The notes under the pieces: model-generated | What the model saw: the letters and a program-made list of their open reading frames with translations, nothing else | The model's database searches: none | What the model was told of the DNA's origin: nothing | Part shown: piece by piece, positions 5,612 through 12,097 of the stretch | Position numbering within the stretch: the stretch's first letter is position 1 | Layout: each line of letters begins with the position of its first letter | NCBI GenBank assembly: GCA_003451915.1 | Contig: DMJC01000271.1 | Span: 1 to 12,200 of the forward strand | Direction of reading: 5' to 3' | DNA from: Clostridiales bacterium | GTDB taxonomy: Bacteria > Bacillota > Clostridia > Saccharofermentanales > UBA5734 | DNA: 12,200 bases | Translations under genes and position numbers: made by a program

Positions 5612-6583
5612 ATGAAATTCGGTATAATTGGAACAGGTAAAATTGCAGCCAAATTCATCGCTAATGCATCACTGAATCCCGAGTTTGAAGCAGCGGCAAT
5701 TTTGTCGCGTTCGCGTGAGCGGGGAGAAGCTTTTGCTGCCGGATGCGGCATTCCCAAAGTCTATACTGCCATTGATGAGATGGCCGCTGACCCCTCCATC
5801 GAGGCTGTTTACATCGCATCCCCAAACAGTGCCCATTATGAACAATCGATCCAGATGTCAGCTGCCGGCAAGCATGTTTTCTGCGAAAAAGCTGTTGCAT
5901 CCAACAGCCAGGAATTGATTGCCATGATCGATACTGCCGAAAAAAACGACAAGATTTTTCTCGAAGCCATGCGGCCGGCTTTCAACCCGGATCTGGCCAG
6001 GTTAAAAGCTATCATTGCTGACATGGGTCAGCCCCGCAATGCTTTAATTTCAGCCTGCCAATACTCGTCACGCTACGATGCCTTCCGATCCGGTGAGATA
6101 CTCAATGCTTTTGACCCAATCCTGTCGAACGGCGCTGTCATGGACATGGGATCCTACAGCATCTTCATGCTGGTCGCCCTGTTCGGTGAACCACAGCGCA
6201 TTTTCTGCACTGACGTCAAGCTCCATAACGGTTTTGACGGCTTCGGCGCATTTATCGGTGTTTACCCTGAAATGGCCGCCGAAGTCCTTTACTCTAAAAT
6301 CAACTGGTCAAAAGCAGGCAGTGAAATCATGTTTGAAGACGGTTCCATCACGATCAGTGATATACCTGGTGTCAGCGGCATTGAAATCCACCGTCGCGGC
6401 AAACCATCAGAAAAATTAACAGCCAGCGGCATTCCGGAGTACAAAGAAGAAGCGGCAATGTTCATCCGCTGCTGCCAGAATCCTGAACTGGCCAAACCCT
6501 ATCATGAACTTTCACTCTCCGTCATGCGCATAATTGACGAAGTCAAGCGCCAGAATGGAATCACCTTTAAGGGTGAAGGGTGA
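5612..6583 (+). CDS. Gfo/Idh/MocA-family oxidoreductase
   Basis: NAD(P)-dependent dehydrogenase of 323 residues, probably acting on a sugar or polyol; the substrate cannot be told from sequence. The N-terminal Rossmann fold has GIIGTGKIA (residues 4-12). The family's EKP motif appears as E92-K93-A in VFCEKAVASN, with K93 the expected catalytic lysine. The C-terminal alpha/beta domain runs from about 120, with AMRPAFNPDL at the usual substrate-site position. Start ATG 5612 has an ideal AAGGAGG (5599-5605) 6 bases upstream; an extension to 5555 would overlap the HAD remnant and lacks a site. The final residues KGEG and the stop codon are encoded by repeat element B, so the original C-terminus was probably altered by that element. 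It is likely co-transcribed with the HAD remnant from the 5352 promoter. Confidence 0.9.
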   Translation: MKFGIIGTGKIAAKFIANASLNPEFEAAAILSRSRERGEAFAAGCGIPKVYTAIDEMAADPSIEAVYIASPNSAHYEQSIQMSAAGKHVFCEKAVASNSQELIAMIDTAEKNDKIFLEAMRPAFNPDLARLKAIIADMGQPRNALISACQYSSRYDAFRSGEILNAFDPILSNGAVMDMGSYSIFMLVALFGEPQRIFCTDVKLHNGFDGFGAFIGVYPEMAAEVLYSKINWSKAGSEIMFEDGSITISDIPGVSGIEIHRRGKPSEKLTASGIPEYKEEAAMFIRCCQNPELAKPYHELSLSVMRIIDEVKRQNGITFKGEG

Positions 6584-6672
6584 AAAGTGAAGGGTGAAGG
6601 GTGAAGGTTACCGCCAAAGGCGCAAATTTCGCGGAGCGACACCTTTCACCCTTCACTTTTCACTTTTCACCT
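6571..6672. repeat. Heptamer-repeat hairpin element, copy B
   Basis: The left arm is five tandem units (GGGTGAA, GGGTGAA, AAGTGAA, GGGTGAA, GGGTGAA; 6571-6605). The core has the small palindrome CGCC-AAA-GGCG (6612-6622) and TCGC-GGA-GCGA (6629-6639), within GCGGAGCGACAC. The right arm is four units (TTCACCC, TTCACTT, TTCACTT, TTCACCT; 6645-6672), complementary to the left arm. The whole can fold as one long hairpin. It sits between convergent genes: it encodes the last codons and stop of the oxidoreductase and touches the TAG stop of the hydrogenase-like gene. It could act as a two-way terminator, though it has no clear T-tract. Confidence 0.85.
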
Positions 6673-7909
6673 AAAAGTGTCTGACAAACATATTGCCGTC
6701 TTCGAGCAGGCTTTCCGGTGTATCAAAGCCGAGGAGGTGCATCAGTTCGATAACGTAAGGATTGTCGATCGGTGTCAGGTAGGTGGCATCGCCGCTGTAT
6801 CGCTCAACGCCGATTCGAGCCGTCTCGCGATCAATCAGTGATTTAGGTCCGCCGACACATCCGCCGATGCAGCCCATGCCTTCGATATAATTGGCCTTGA
6901 TTTCGCCGCTGGCAATCTTTCTTAAAAGTTCTTTGCACGATACCATACCGTCACCTTGCTCGGCTCGCAAGGGTATCATCCGGTCCGGCCGAATGCGATT
7001 GAGTGTGGCCTGGACGGCCTCGCTGACACCTTTGACCCGGGCGTATTTCCGGCCTGCAGCTGAAGCATGGTCACGCAGATCTTCTTCACATTCGGCAGGG
7101 TTGATATTGACCGCCTGAAAAACATCCCAGATCTCCTGGAATGTCAGCACATGGTCGACTGCATCAGAAATGTCAGGCATGCGGGCTTCAGATTTCTTGG
7201 CAATGCAGGGACCGATAAAAACGGTTTTGGCAGCCGGGTAAAGTTTCTTGATAATACGGCCACAGGCAGCCATGGGGGATGTTGAAGGCGGAATATGGGA
7301 AACCAGATGACTGTAGCTGGTTCGGATCAAGGCGATCCAAAGCGGACAGCAGCAGCTGGTCAGCAAATAATCCTCATCAGTATGAATAAAATGGTCGAAC
7401 TCAAAAGCTTCTTTAAGTGTCAGAATGTCAGCAGTCAGTGCAACTTCAATCATACCGGCGAACCCCAGCCGTTTGAAAGCTGTACGCAGTTTGCCGGGAG
7501 TGACCTGATCACTGAACTGGCTGATGAAGGCAGGAGCAATCATGGCATAGACTGGAGTTTCACTGGTCCGCAGCAAATCCAGCACCGGCAGCACATCAAC
7601 ACGGCCGATCAGATTTTTTTCAATACAATGATCAATACAGGCATTACAGGCGACGCAACGTTCCTTGATGATGACAACGTTGCCACTCTCATCATAATCC
7701 AGTGCACCAAAATCACAAACCTGGCCACAGGTTGTCCGTTTTTCCTCAGTGCAATCACAATTTTTCAAACGCCAGACCGGTGCTTGACGATCCGGATTCA
7801 GCAGACAATCGAGATGATAGGGGTCAAAATCGCCCGTCGGCAACAAGGGCTGATCTGTCTGTAAAACTTGCAAGAGCAGCTCTTCGTAAAGTTCACGAAA
7901 TGTTTTCAT
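6671..7909 (-). CDS. [FeFe]-hydrogenase-family protein with ferredoxin-like N-terminus
   Basis: Protein of 412 residues, cytosolic (no signal or membrane segment). Cysteines C51, C53, C61 and C65 (CDC-x7-CGQVC) form an unusual N-terminal cluster. C85, C88, C91 and C95 (CVACNACIDHC) form a standard [4Fe-4S] site. The H-cluster motifs of [FeFe] hydrogenases follow: L1 TSCCCPLW (184-191), L2 GPCIAKK (233-239) and L3 GMGCIGGCVGGPK (344-356). These retain the cysteines expected to hold the [4Fe-4S] cluster and the 2Fe subsite. The L1 form with three cysteines and the short L2/L3 differ from the catalytic group A enzymes (TSCCPGW, MPC, FMACPGGC). They look like the divergent group B-type proteins of Clostridia; this grouping is from memory. 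No partner electron-transfer subunit or maturase is nearby, so H2 production, uptake or sensing are all possible. The start at 7909 has AAAGAGGT 8 bases upstream. Confidence 0.88.
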   Translation of the reverse strand: MKTFRELYEELLLQVLQTDQPLLPTGDFDPYHLDCLLNPDRQAPVWRLKNCDCTEEKRTTCGQVCDFGALDYDESGNVVIIKERCVACNACIDHCIEKNLIGRVDVLPVLDLLRTSETPVYAMIAPAFISQFSDQVTPGKLRTAFKRLGFAGMIEVALTADILTLKEAFEFDHFIHTDEDYLLTSCCCPLWIALIRTSYSHLVSHIPPSTSPMAACGRIIKKLYPAAKTVFIGPCIAKKSEARMPDISDAVDHVLTFQEIWDVFQAVNINPAECEEDLRDHASAAGRKYARVKGVSEAVQATLNRIRPDRMIPLRAEQGDGMVSCKELLRKIASGEIKANYIEGMGCIGGCVGGPKSLIDRETARIGVERYSGDATYLTPIDNPYVIELMHLLGFDTPESLLEDGNMFVRHF

Positions 7910-7925
7910 AATCTCATACCTCTTT

Positions 7926-8069
7926 TAAGTGAAGAGTGAAAGGTGAAGGGTGAAGGGTGCGCCTTTGGCGCAGATTTTTCGCGGAGCGACACTCTTCACC
8001 TTTCACTTTTCACTCTTCACCTGACCTGAGCTACGCTCAGGTTCACCCTTCACCTTTCACCTTTCACTT
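7926..8069. repeat. Heptamer-repeat hairpin element, copy C (composite)
   Basis: Left arm of AGTGAAG/GGTGAAG-type 7-bp units (about 7927-7958). The core has GCGCC-TTT-GGCGC (7959-7971) and TCGC-GGA-GCGA (7979-7989). The right arm of TTCACYT units (about 7991-8021) is complementary to the left. A separate perfect hairpin ACCTGAGC-TAC-GCTCAGGT follows (8024-8042), then more unpaired CCTTTCA-type units (to about 8069). It fills the space between the divergent hydrogenase-like gene and hflK, and ends against the ribosome binding site of the former. Confidence 0.85.
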
Positions 8070-8090
8070 CACATCTAATATACATGATAG

Positions 8091-8119
8091 TTGTAGTTTT
8101 ACCCAAAGTAAAGGATAAT
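8091..8119 (+). promoter_or_regulatory. Probable promoter of hflK-hflC
   Basis: TTGTAG (8091-8096), a 17-base spacer, and GATAAT (8114-8119), 30 bases before the hflK start. The -35 is weak and the -10 good. It lies just outside repeat element C. Confidence 0.5.
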
Positions 8120-8148
8120 AATGTCATTAAAAAATGAGGAGGCAAAAC

Positions 8149-9102
8149 ATGAAAGTTGATTCTACCCGAACTTTACGCCTGATTGGTGTGATAGTCGTGG
8201 TTATCCTGTTGATTTCGTTTGGCCGGAGCAGTGTTTTCTCCGTCCGGGAGAGCGAGCAGGCTGTGATCACGACTTTTGGCAAATATACCAAGACGGTACA
8301 GGCCGGCCTGCAGTTTAAACTGCCCTGGCCGATTCAGTCTGCGATCATTTTGCCGGTCAGTAAAATCCAGAAAATTGAGCTGGGTTATTACAGCGACAGC
8401 AATGGCCAGTATTACAGCATTCCCGAAGAAAGCATGATGATCACCAATGATCTCAACATCGTGAATATCGACTTTTTTGTGGAATGGAAAATCAGTGATC
8501 CGGTCAAGTATCTTTACAGAACTGAAAATCCCGACAGCATTCTTAAAAATATGCTGCAAAGTTCAGTACGTTCAGTCGTCGGCACCAAAAGCATTGATGA
8601 TGTGCTGACAACCGGAAAGACTGGCATCCAGTCGGATGTCAAGGAAATGCTGAAGATGCGTCTGGAAGAGAATGACATCGGGCTGATGGTGGTTGATGTC
8701 AAAGTCAATGATTCGGAACCGCCGACAGAGGAAGTTGCCAAAGCTTTCCGGGATGTCGAGACCGCCAAACAGGAAAAAGAGACCGCACTGAATCAGGCAC
8801 TCGAGTATAAGAACAGCAAAATTCCTGCTGCCAATGCTGATGCGGACAAGATTGTCAGGGCAGCAGAGGGTGAAAAGCAGAGCAAGATCAATGAGGCCAT
8901 CGGTGAAAAAAACCGTTTCCTGTCAATATATAACGAGTACAAGAACTTTCCGGTGATAACCCGTGAGCGGATGTATCTCGAGATGCTCGAGGACATTTTA
9001 CCGGGGATCACGGTCTACATCGACGATGGCAGCAGTATCGAAAAATTGCTGCCGCTAGGCGAAGTATCGACGACGACGGCGGGTGCCGTCACCGGGGATT
9101 GA
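8149..9102 (+). CDS. hflK: SPFH-domain membrane protein HflK
   Basis: 317-residue member of the stomatin/prohibitin/flotillin/HflK-C family. With HflC it forms large oligomeric assemblies on the membrane that, in characterised bacteria, enclose and modulate the FtsH protease. One N-terminal membrane helix (about residues 9-24) is followed by the SPFH domain, opening with VRESEQAVITTFGKYTKTV and GLQFKLPWPIQ. A long charged helical region (about 190-270, EVAKAFRDVETAKQEKETAL, then ADADKIVRAAEGEKQ) is typical for oligomerisation. The start ATG 8149 is preceded by GAGGAGG 6 bases upstream; an upstream in-frame ATG at 8134 precedes that site and is rejected. The stop TGA lies within the ribosome binding site of hflC, so the two are an operon. 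No ftsH is in the window. Confidence 0.92.
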   Translation: MKVDSTRTLRLIGVIVVVILLISFGRSSVFSVRESEQAVITTFGKYTKTVQAGLQFKLPWPIQSAIILPVSKIQKIELGYYSDSNGQYYSIPEESMMITNDLNIVNIDFFVEWKISDPVKYLYRTENPDSILKNMLQSSVRSVVGTKSIDDVLTTGKTGIQSDVKEMLKMRLEENDIGLMVVDVKVNDSEPPTEEVAKAFRDVETAKQEKETALNQALEYKNSKIPAANADADKIVRAAEGEKQSKINEAIGEKNRFLSIYNEYKNFPVITRERMYLEMLEDILPGITVYIDDGSSIEKLLPLGEVSTTTAGAVTGD

Positions 9103-9115
9103 GGGGGAACAAGAG

Positions 9116-10000
9116 ATGGACGGTAAAAAAATCAAACGATGGATAATTACCGGAATTGTGGTGCTGGTCTTGATTATCCTGGCATCGTCGTCAGTATATA
9201 CTGTTGGTGAAGGTGAGTATGTTTATATCACTCAATTTGGCAAGATCAGCCAGATTAAGCTTGATGCCGGACTTTACCTGAAGTCGCCATTCATTCAGGA
9301 TGTCAACCGCCTGACCAAAAAGCAGATGATCTACAATGTCAACTCATCTGAGGTGCTTACTGCAGATAAAAAAGCAATGATCGTCGACAGTTATTCGATC
9401 TGGCGGATTACCGATGTGACGACCTTCATCCGAACCGTCAACAATGTGTCGGAGATGGAAAAACGTATTGATGCCAGTGCCTACAGTGTCATTAAAAACA
9501 CGATGGGACAGATGCAGCAGAGTGAGATCATTACGGAAGGTGAAGATAGCCGCACATCATTGAATAATACAATCACCGAACAGGTGTCTGAGAATCTCAA
9601 GTCATATGGGGTCGACATCATCGCGGTTGAAATCAAACGTTTCGACCTGCCGGAGGATAACACCACGGCGGTTTACGCGCGCATGATCTCAGAACGCTCA
9701 CAGATGGCAGCCTCTTTTAAAGCTGATGGCGAATACGAGGCAGCAAAAATCCGTAATGAGACTGACAAAGAAATCAGCATTATCATTGCTGAAGCCCAGG
9801 CTGAAGCCCAGAAATTGCGTGGTGAGGGCGAAGAAGAGTATATGAAAACGCTGACCGAGTTGTATAATGACCCGGAACGGGCGCAGTTCTATATCTTTAT
9901 GCGTGAACTCGAAGCTTTGCGCAACTCGCTGAAAGGTGAGAAGACGATTATTCTCGGACCTGATTCAGCGTTGGCCAAGATCCTCAACCAGGCTGACTGA
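9116..10000 (+). CDS. hflC: SPFH-domain membrane protein HflC
   Basis: 294-residue partner of HflK. One N-terminal helix (about residues 9-25, WIITGIVVLVLIILASSSVY) is followed by the SPFH domain (VGEGEYVYITQFGKISQIKL, AGLYLKSPFIQDV). A helical region follows (ISERSQMAASFKADGEYEAA, then IIIAEAQAEAQKLRGEGEEE), and then the C-terminal FYIFMRELEAL and PDSALAKIL usual for HflC. The start ATG 9116 lies 8 bases after GAGGGGG (9101-9107), which overlaps the hflK stop; starts further upstream would overlap hflK without a site. The last 36 bases overlap the 3' end of the convergent C39-like peptidase gene, and no terminator hairpin is seen, so the two transcripts would be antisense to each other at their ends. 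Confidence 0.92.
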   Translation: MDGKKIKRWIITGIVVLVLIILASSSVYTVGEGEYVYITQFGKISQIKLDAGLYLKSPFIQDVNRLTKKQMIYNVNSSEVLTADKKAMIVDSYSIWRITDVTTFIRTVNNVSEMEKRIDASAYSVIKNTMGQMQQSEIITEGEDSRTSLNNTITEQVSENLKSYGVDIIAVEIKRFDLPEDNTTAVYARMISERSQMAASFKADGEYEAAKIRNETDKEISIIIAEAQAEAQKLRGEGEEEYMKTLTELYNDPERAQFYIFMRELEALRNSLKGEKTIILGPDSALAKILNQAD

Positions 10001-10633
10001 GGAGCCGTCATCAACAGTAAACCAGACAGCCGCGCCACCCAACAGGGATGAGCCGTACCAACGTTGAAGATCGATCTGCTTGCGTTCACCACTGTCCGAT
10101 ATTTCGGCTGAGCCATCATTGGTCAGTTCCGTGATCGTCACCCAGTGCCAGCTGTCCAGATTGGGCAATCGGCCATTGGACAGGTTGAGAAATGCCACCG
10201 GGCAATCGTTGCTGAGACCTTGCCGGATGAAATTGACAAAATCAGCATAGGGTACCGTCCGATTACGTTTGGGCGGTACCTTCTTGATCGCAGATCGTAA
10301 AATTACACCATGGCCGGCTGCATAGCGAACAACGCCATCAGCTAGGACAGCAGCTTCATTGACACCCATATGGCCTGGTGTGACAAAGTGCCAGATCTCA
10401 GCCATGAAAAGAGAAAAATCATTGCGGAAAAAAGTGTCGGCTGTGTATAAATGGCCGAGACCCTCGCAGCTGCGGGACAGATAATATAAAATCGTAGCAG
10501 CAGTGCAGGGACCGCAACCGGCATCGCGCTGCCAACGTTCAGCATACCACGCCTGGTTGCAGCCGAAGGTTTTATTGTCTGAATCACAGTCTCTGATCAG
10601 AAGAAAATCGGGCTGGCTGATCCGCTCTGTCAT
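9965..10633 (-). CDS. Papain-like cysteine peptidase, C39-like (uncharacterised)
   Basis: 222 residues, no signal peptide or membrane helix. RDAGCGPCTAATILYYLSR (36-54) matches the GCGPxxxAM active-site helix of C39-like peptidases, with C40 the likely nucleophile. H163 in SWHWVTITE is the likely catalytic His and D180 in ISDSGERKQ the third residue. Spacing and order (Cys early, His-hydrophobic strand, then Asp) fit a papain-like fold. C39 enzymes often cleave Gly-Gly leader peptides in bacteriocin exporters, but this protein has no ABC or membrane domains and is a stand-alone version of unknown substrate. The start ATG 10633 has AAAAGGAG (complement of 10643-10650) 9 bases upstream; ATGs at 10657 and 10675 lie before that site. 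A good promoter sits just upstream. It is convergent with hflC, overlapping by 36 bases. Confidence 0.7.
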   Translation of the reverse strand: MTERISQPDFLLIRDCDSDNKTFGCNQAWYAERWQRDAGCGPCTAATILYYLSRSCEGLGHLYTADTFFRNDFSLFMAEIWHFVTPGHMGVNEAAVLADGVVRYAAGHGVILRSAIKKVPPKRNRTVPYADFVNFIRQGLSNDCPVAFLNLSNGRLPNLDSWHWVTITELTNDGSAEISDSGERKQIDLQRWYGSSLLGGAAVWFTVDDGSSVSLVEDLGQR

Positions 10634-10663
10634 GAACAGCTTCTCCTTTTCGTGCATAACACT

Positions 10664-10692
10664 ATCATACTGCAATTAAAATAATTAATCAA
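10664..10692 (-). promoter_or_regulatory. Promoter of the C39-like peptidase gene
   Basis: Minus-strand TTGATT (complement of 10687-10692), 17-base spacer, TATGAT (complement of 10664-10669). The ribosome binding site follows about 14 bases after the -10. Confidence 0.65.
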
Positions 10693-10720
10693 ATTTAACA
10701 TTTTTTAGGATGGTTGCTGA

Positions 10721-10749
10721 TTGAAAATAGGATGAAAAGCTGATATGCT
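10721..10749 (+). promoter_or_regulatory. Promoter of the ABC-like/thpR operon
   Basis: TTGAAA (10721-10726), 17-base spacer, TATGCT (10744-10749) with TGA just before the -10 hexamer. It is divergent from the peptidase promoter, about 30 bases away, so a shared regulator could bind between them. Confidence 0.6.
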
Positions 10750-10798
10750 GTAATCGTAAGGTTCACCGCGCGCAGCATGCACATCGAGGTGATAACCG

Positions 10799-11485
10799 AT
10801 GGAATCTGATAAACCTTGTATTCGGATGACGGATATTTCAGTCGAACATTCAGGCGCCACGGTCTGTGAAAATCTCAGCCTGACCATTGATGTCGGATCA
10901 CTAGTGCTCCTGACCGGCCGGAATCCTGCCTGCTGGAGCGTTGTAATGCGCATGATCGGCGGCCTTCAGCCGATCCCAACTGGCGTGATTGAGTTATGGG
11001 GTATTCCTGTGCAAAGGATCAGCCGCCGCGTACTCAGCAGCCAGGTTTGTTTTGTCCCTAGACAGCAGCATCCTTTGTTTGCTTATCCTGTCATTGATTA
11101 TGTCCTGCAGGGAATTGAACCAAATCTCAAACCGCTGCAGGCACCGGCCGAGACAGACCGTGAACGGGCCCGTGACATTCTGAACGGACTGCACATTGAG
11201 AAGCTGATGTACCGGGACAGCAGTCTGCTCTCCAACCGGGAACGTCAGCTGGTTGTCGTCGCCCGTGCCTTGATGCAGGACGCCCATCTGCTGATGATTG
11301 ACGAACCCTTTGATTCTTTGAATGAACAGGATGTATCCATTGTTCTCGCGATCTTTAAGTCGCTGGCTCACAGCCATGACAAGACGGTGATCATGGCTAT
11401 GCTGGAGACTGGTCCGGCACTTGCAGCGGCGGATCGGCTGGTTACCTTTGAGTACATGGGTATTATTGATAAGAGATTGCCATGA
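10799..11485 (+). CDS. ABC-type ATPase homologue with degenerate nucleotide-binding motifs
   Basis: 228 residues with the full layout of an ABC ATPase, nearest in feel to the siderophore/cobalamin importer group (FAYPVIDYVLQGI, cf. VLDxVxMGR). The key motifs are broken. Walker A reads G40-R-N-P-A-C-W-S47 instead of GxxGxGKS, with the essential Lys replaced by Trp46. The signature LSGGQRQ reads LSNRERQ (144-150). The H-loop histidine is absent (TVIMAMLETG, about 196-205). The Q-loop region (VPRQQ) and Walker B LLMIDEP (164-170) are kept. It probably cannot hydrolyse ATP in the usual way and may be a regulatory or structural relic. The frame is intact over its whole length, arguing for retained function. 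GAGGTGA lies 6 bases before ATG 10799. No permease gene is beside it; its stop overlaps the thpR start (ATGA), so they are coupled. Confidence 0.8.
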   Translation: MESDKPCIRMTDISVEHSGATVCENLSLTIDVGSLVLLTGRNPACWSVVMRMIGGLQPIPTGVIELWGIPVQRISRRVLSSQVCFVPRQQHPLFAYPVIDYVLQGIEPNLKPLQAPAETDRERARDILNGLHIEKLMYRDSSLLSNRERQLVVVARALMQDAHLLMIDEPFDSLNEQDVSIVLAIFKSLAHSHDKTVIMAMLETGPALAAADRLVTFEYMGIIDKRLP

Positions 11486-12021
11486 CCCGCAGACTTTTTT
11501 ATGCCGTTGAATTTCCGGAGGATATCCGCCAGAAACTGTTTCAAGCAGGACAAGAGCTGGCAGCGTTTGCTGATCGAGGCCGTTGGACACGACCGGAAAA
11601 TATTCATCTGACTTTACAATTTTTAGGCGAATGCCCGGCTGCCTGGCTGCCCGACTTAACTGATATTGCCAGACAGGCAGCCGCAGCCAGTCATTCCTTT
11701 ACGATGTACTTTGCCGGGGCAGGCACTTTTGGCCGCACAAGTGACATATTATGGATTGGCATCAGGCCACAGCCTGCGCTGTCAGCACTGGCAGCACATC
11801 TGGCCGATTTGTTGCGCCTGAAAGAATTACCCTGCGAAGCTCGGCGCTTTTCACCGCATATTACGATCGGCCGCCAGGTGCGGCTGGATAGCCGCCAACT
11901 ATCCGCATGGTCCATGCCGCCATTGGAATGCAGAATTGATGCAATCTCATTGATGGAAAGTACACGAATCGAGGAAAAACTTGTCTATCGGGCGATCTGC
12001 AGGGAAAAATTGTTGTTATAA
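11482..12021 (+). CDS. thpR: RNA 2',3'-cyclic phosphodiesterase (2H family)
   Basis: 179-residue 2H phosphoesterase that, in characterised homologues, opens 2',3'-cyclic phosphate ends of RNA to 2'-phosphate and shows RNA ligase-like activity in vitro. The opening MTRRLFYAVEFPEDIRQKL is typical (R-x-F-x-A-[VI]). Both catalytic HxT motifs are present: H42-L-T44 in NIHLTLQFLG and H126-I-T128 in FSPHITIGR. Length is normal for the family (about 175-190). The start ATG 11482 overlaps the upstream stop as ATGA, and there is no strong independent ribosome binding site, so translation probably depends on the ABC-like gene. About 75 bases separate its stop from the next gene. Confidence 0.92.
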   Translation: MTRRLFYAVEFPEDIRQKLFQAGQELAAFADRGRWTRPENIHLTLQFLGECPAAWLPDLTDIARQAAAASHSFTMYFAGAGTFGRTSDILWIGIRPQPALSALAAHLADLLRLKELPCEARRFSPHITIGRQVRLDSRQLSAWSMPPLECRIDAISLMESTRIEEKLVYRAICREKLLL

Positions 12022-12054
12022 ATAATCTGTTTGCGGACAGACAGCCAGTTCATA

Positions 12055-12063
12055 TGCGATAAT
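12055..12063 (+). promoter_or_regulatory. Possible extended -10 promoter of the lipoprotein gene
   Basis: TGCGATAAT, an extended -10 about 35 bases before the TTG start. No convincing -35 lies at the right distance (GGACAG is the closest). Confidence 0.4.
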
Positions 12064-12097
12064 AGAACCTAAATAATAAACATGGAGCGAAACGAAT

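Noticed and set aside
7295..7864. 189-codon plus-strand ORF opposite the hydrogenase-like gene
   Set aside because: It is a shadow of a gene with clear Fe-S and H-cluster motifs, and its translation shows no family pattern or ribosome binding site.
6571..8069. Tandem short repeats as a possible CRISPR array
   Set aside because: The repeat units are 7 bp with no unique spacers of regular length, the arms are mirror complements, and no cas gene is present.
10799..11485. Simple pseudogene call for the ABC-like gene
   Set aside because: The reading frame is intact with a good ribosome binding site, promoter and coupling to thpR; the broken motifs suggest altered function as much as decay.
10994..11590. 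198-codon minus-strand ORF opposite the ABC-like gene and thpR
   Set aside because: It spans two convincingly coding plus-strand genes; its composition looks like antisense translation.
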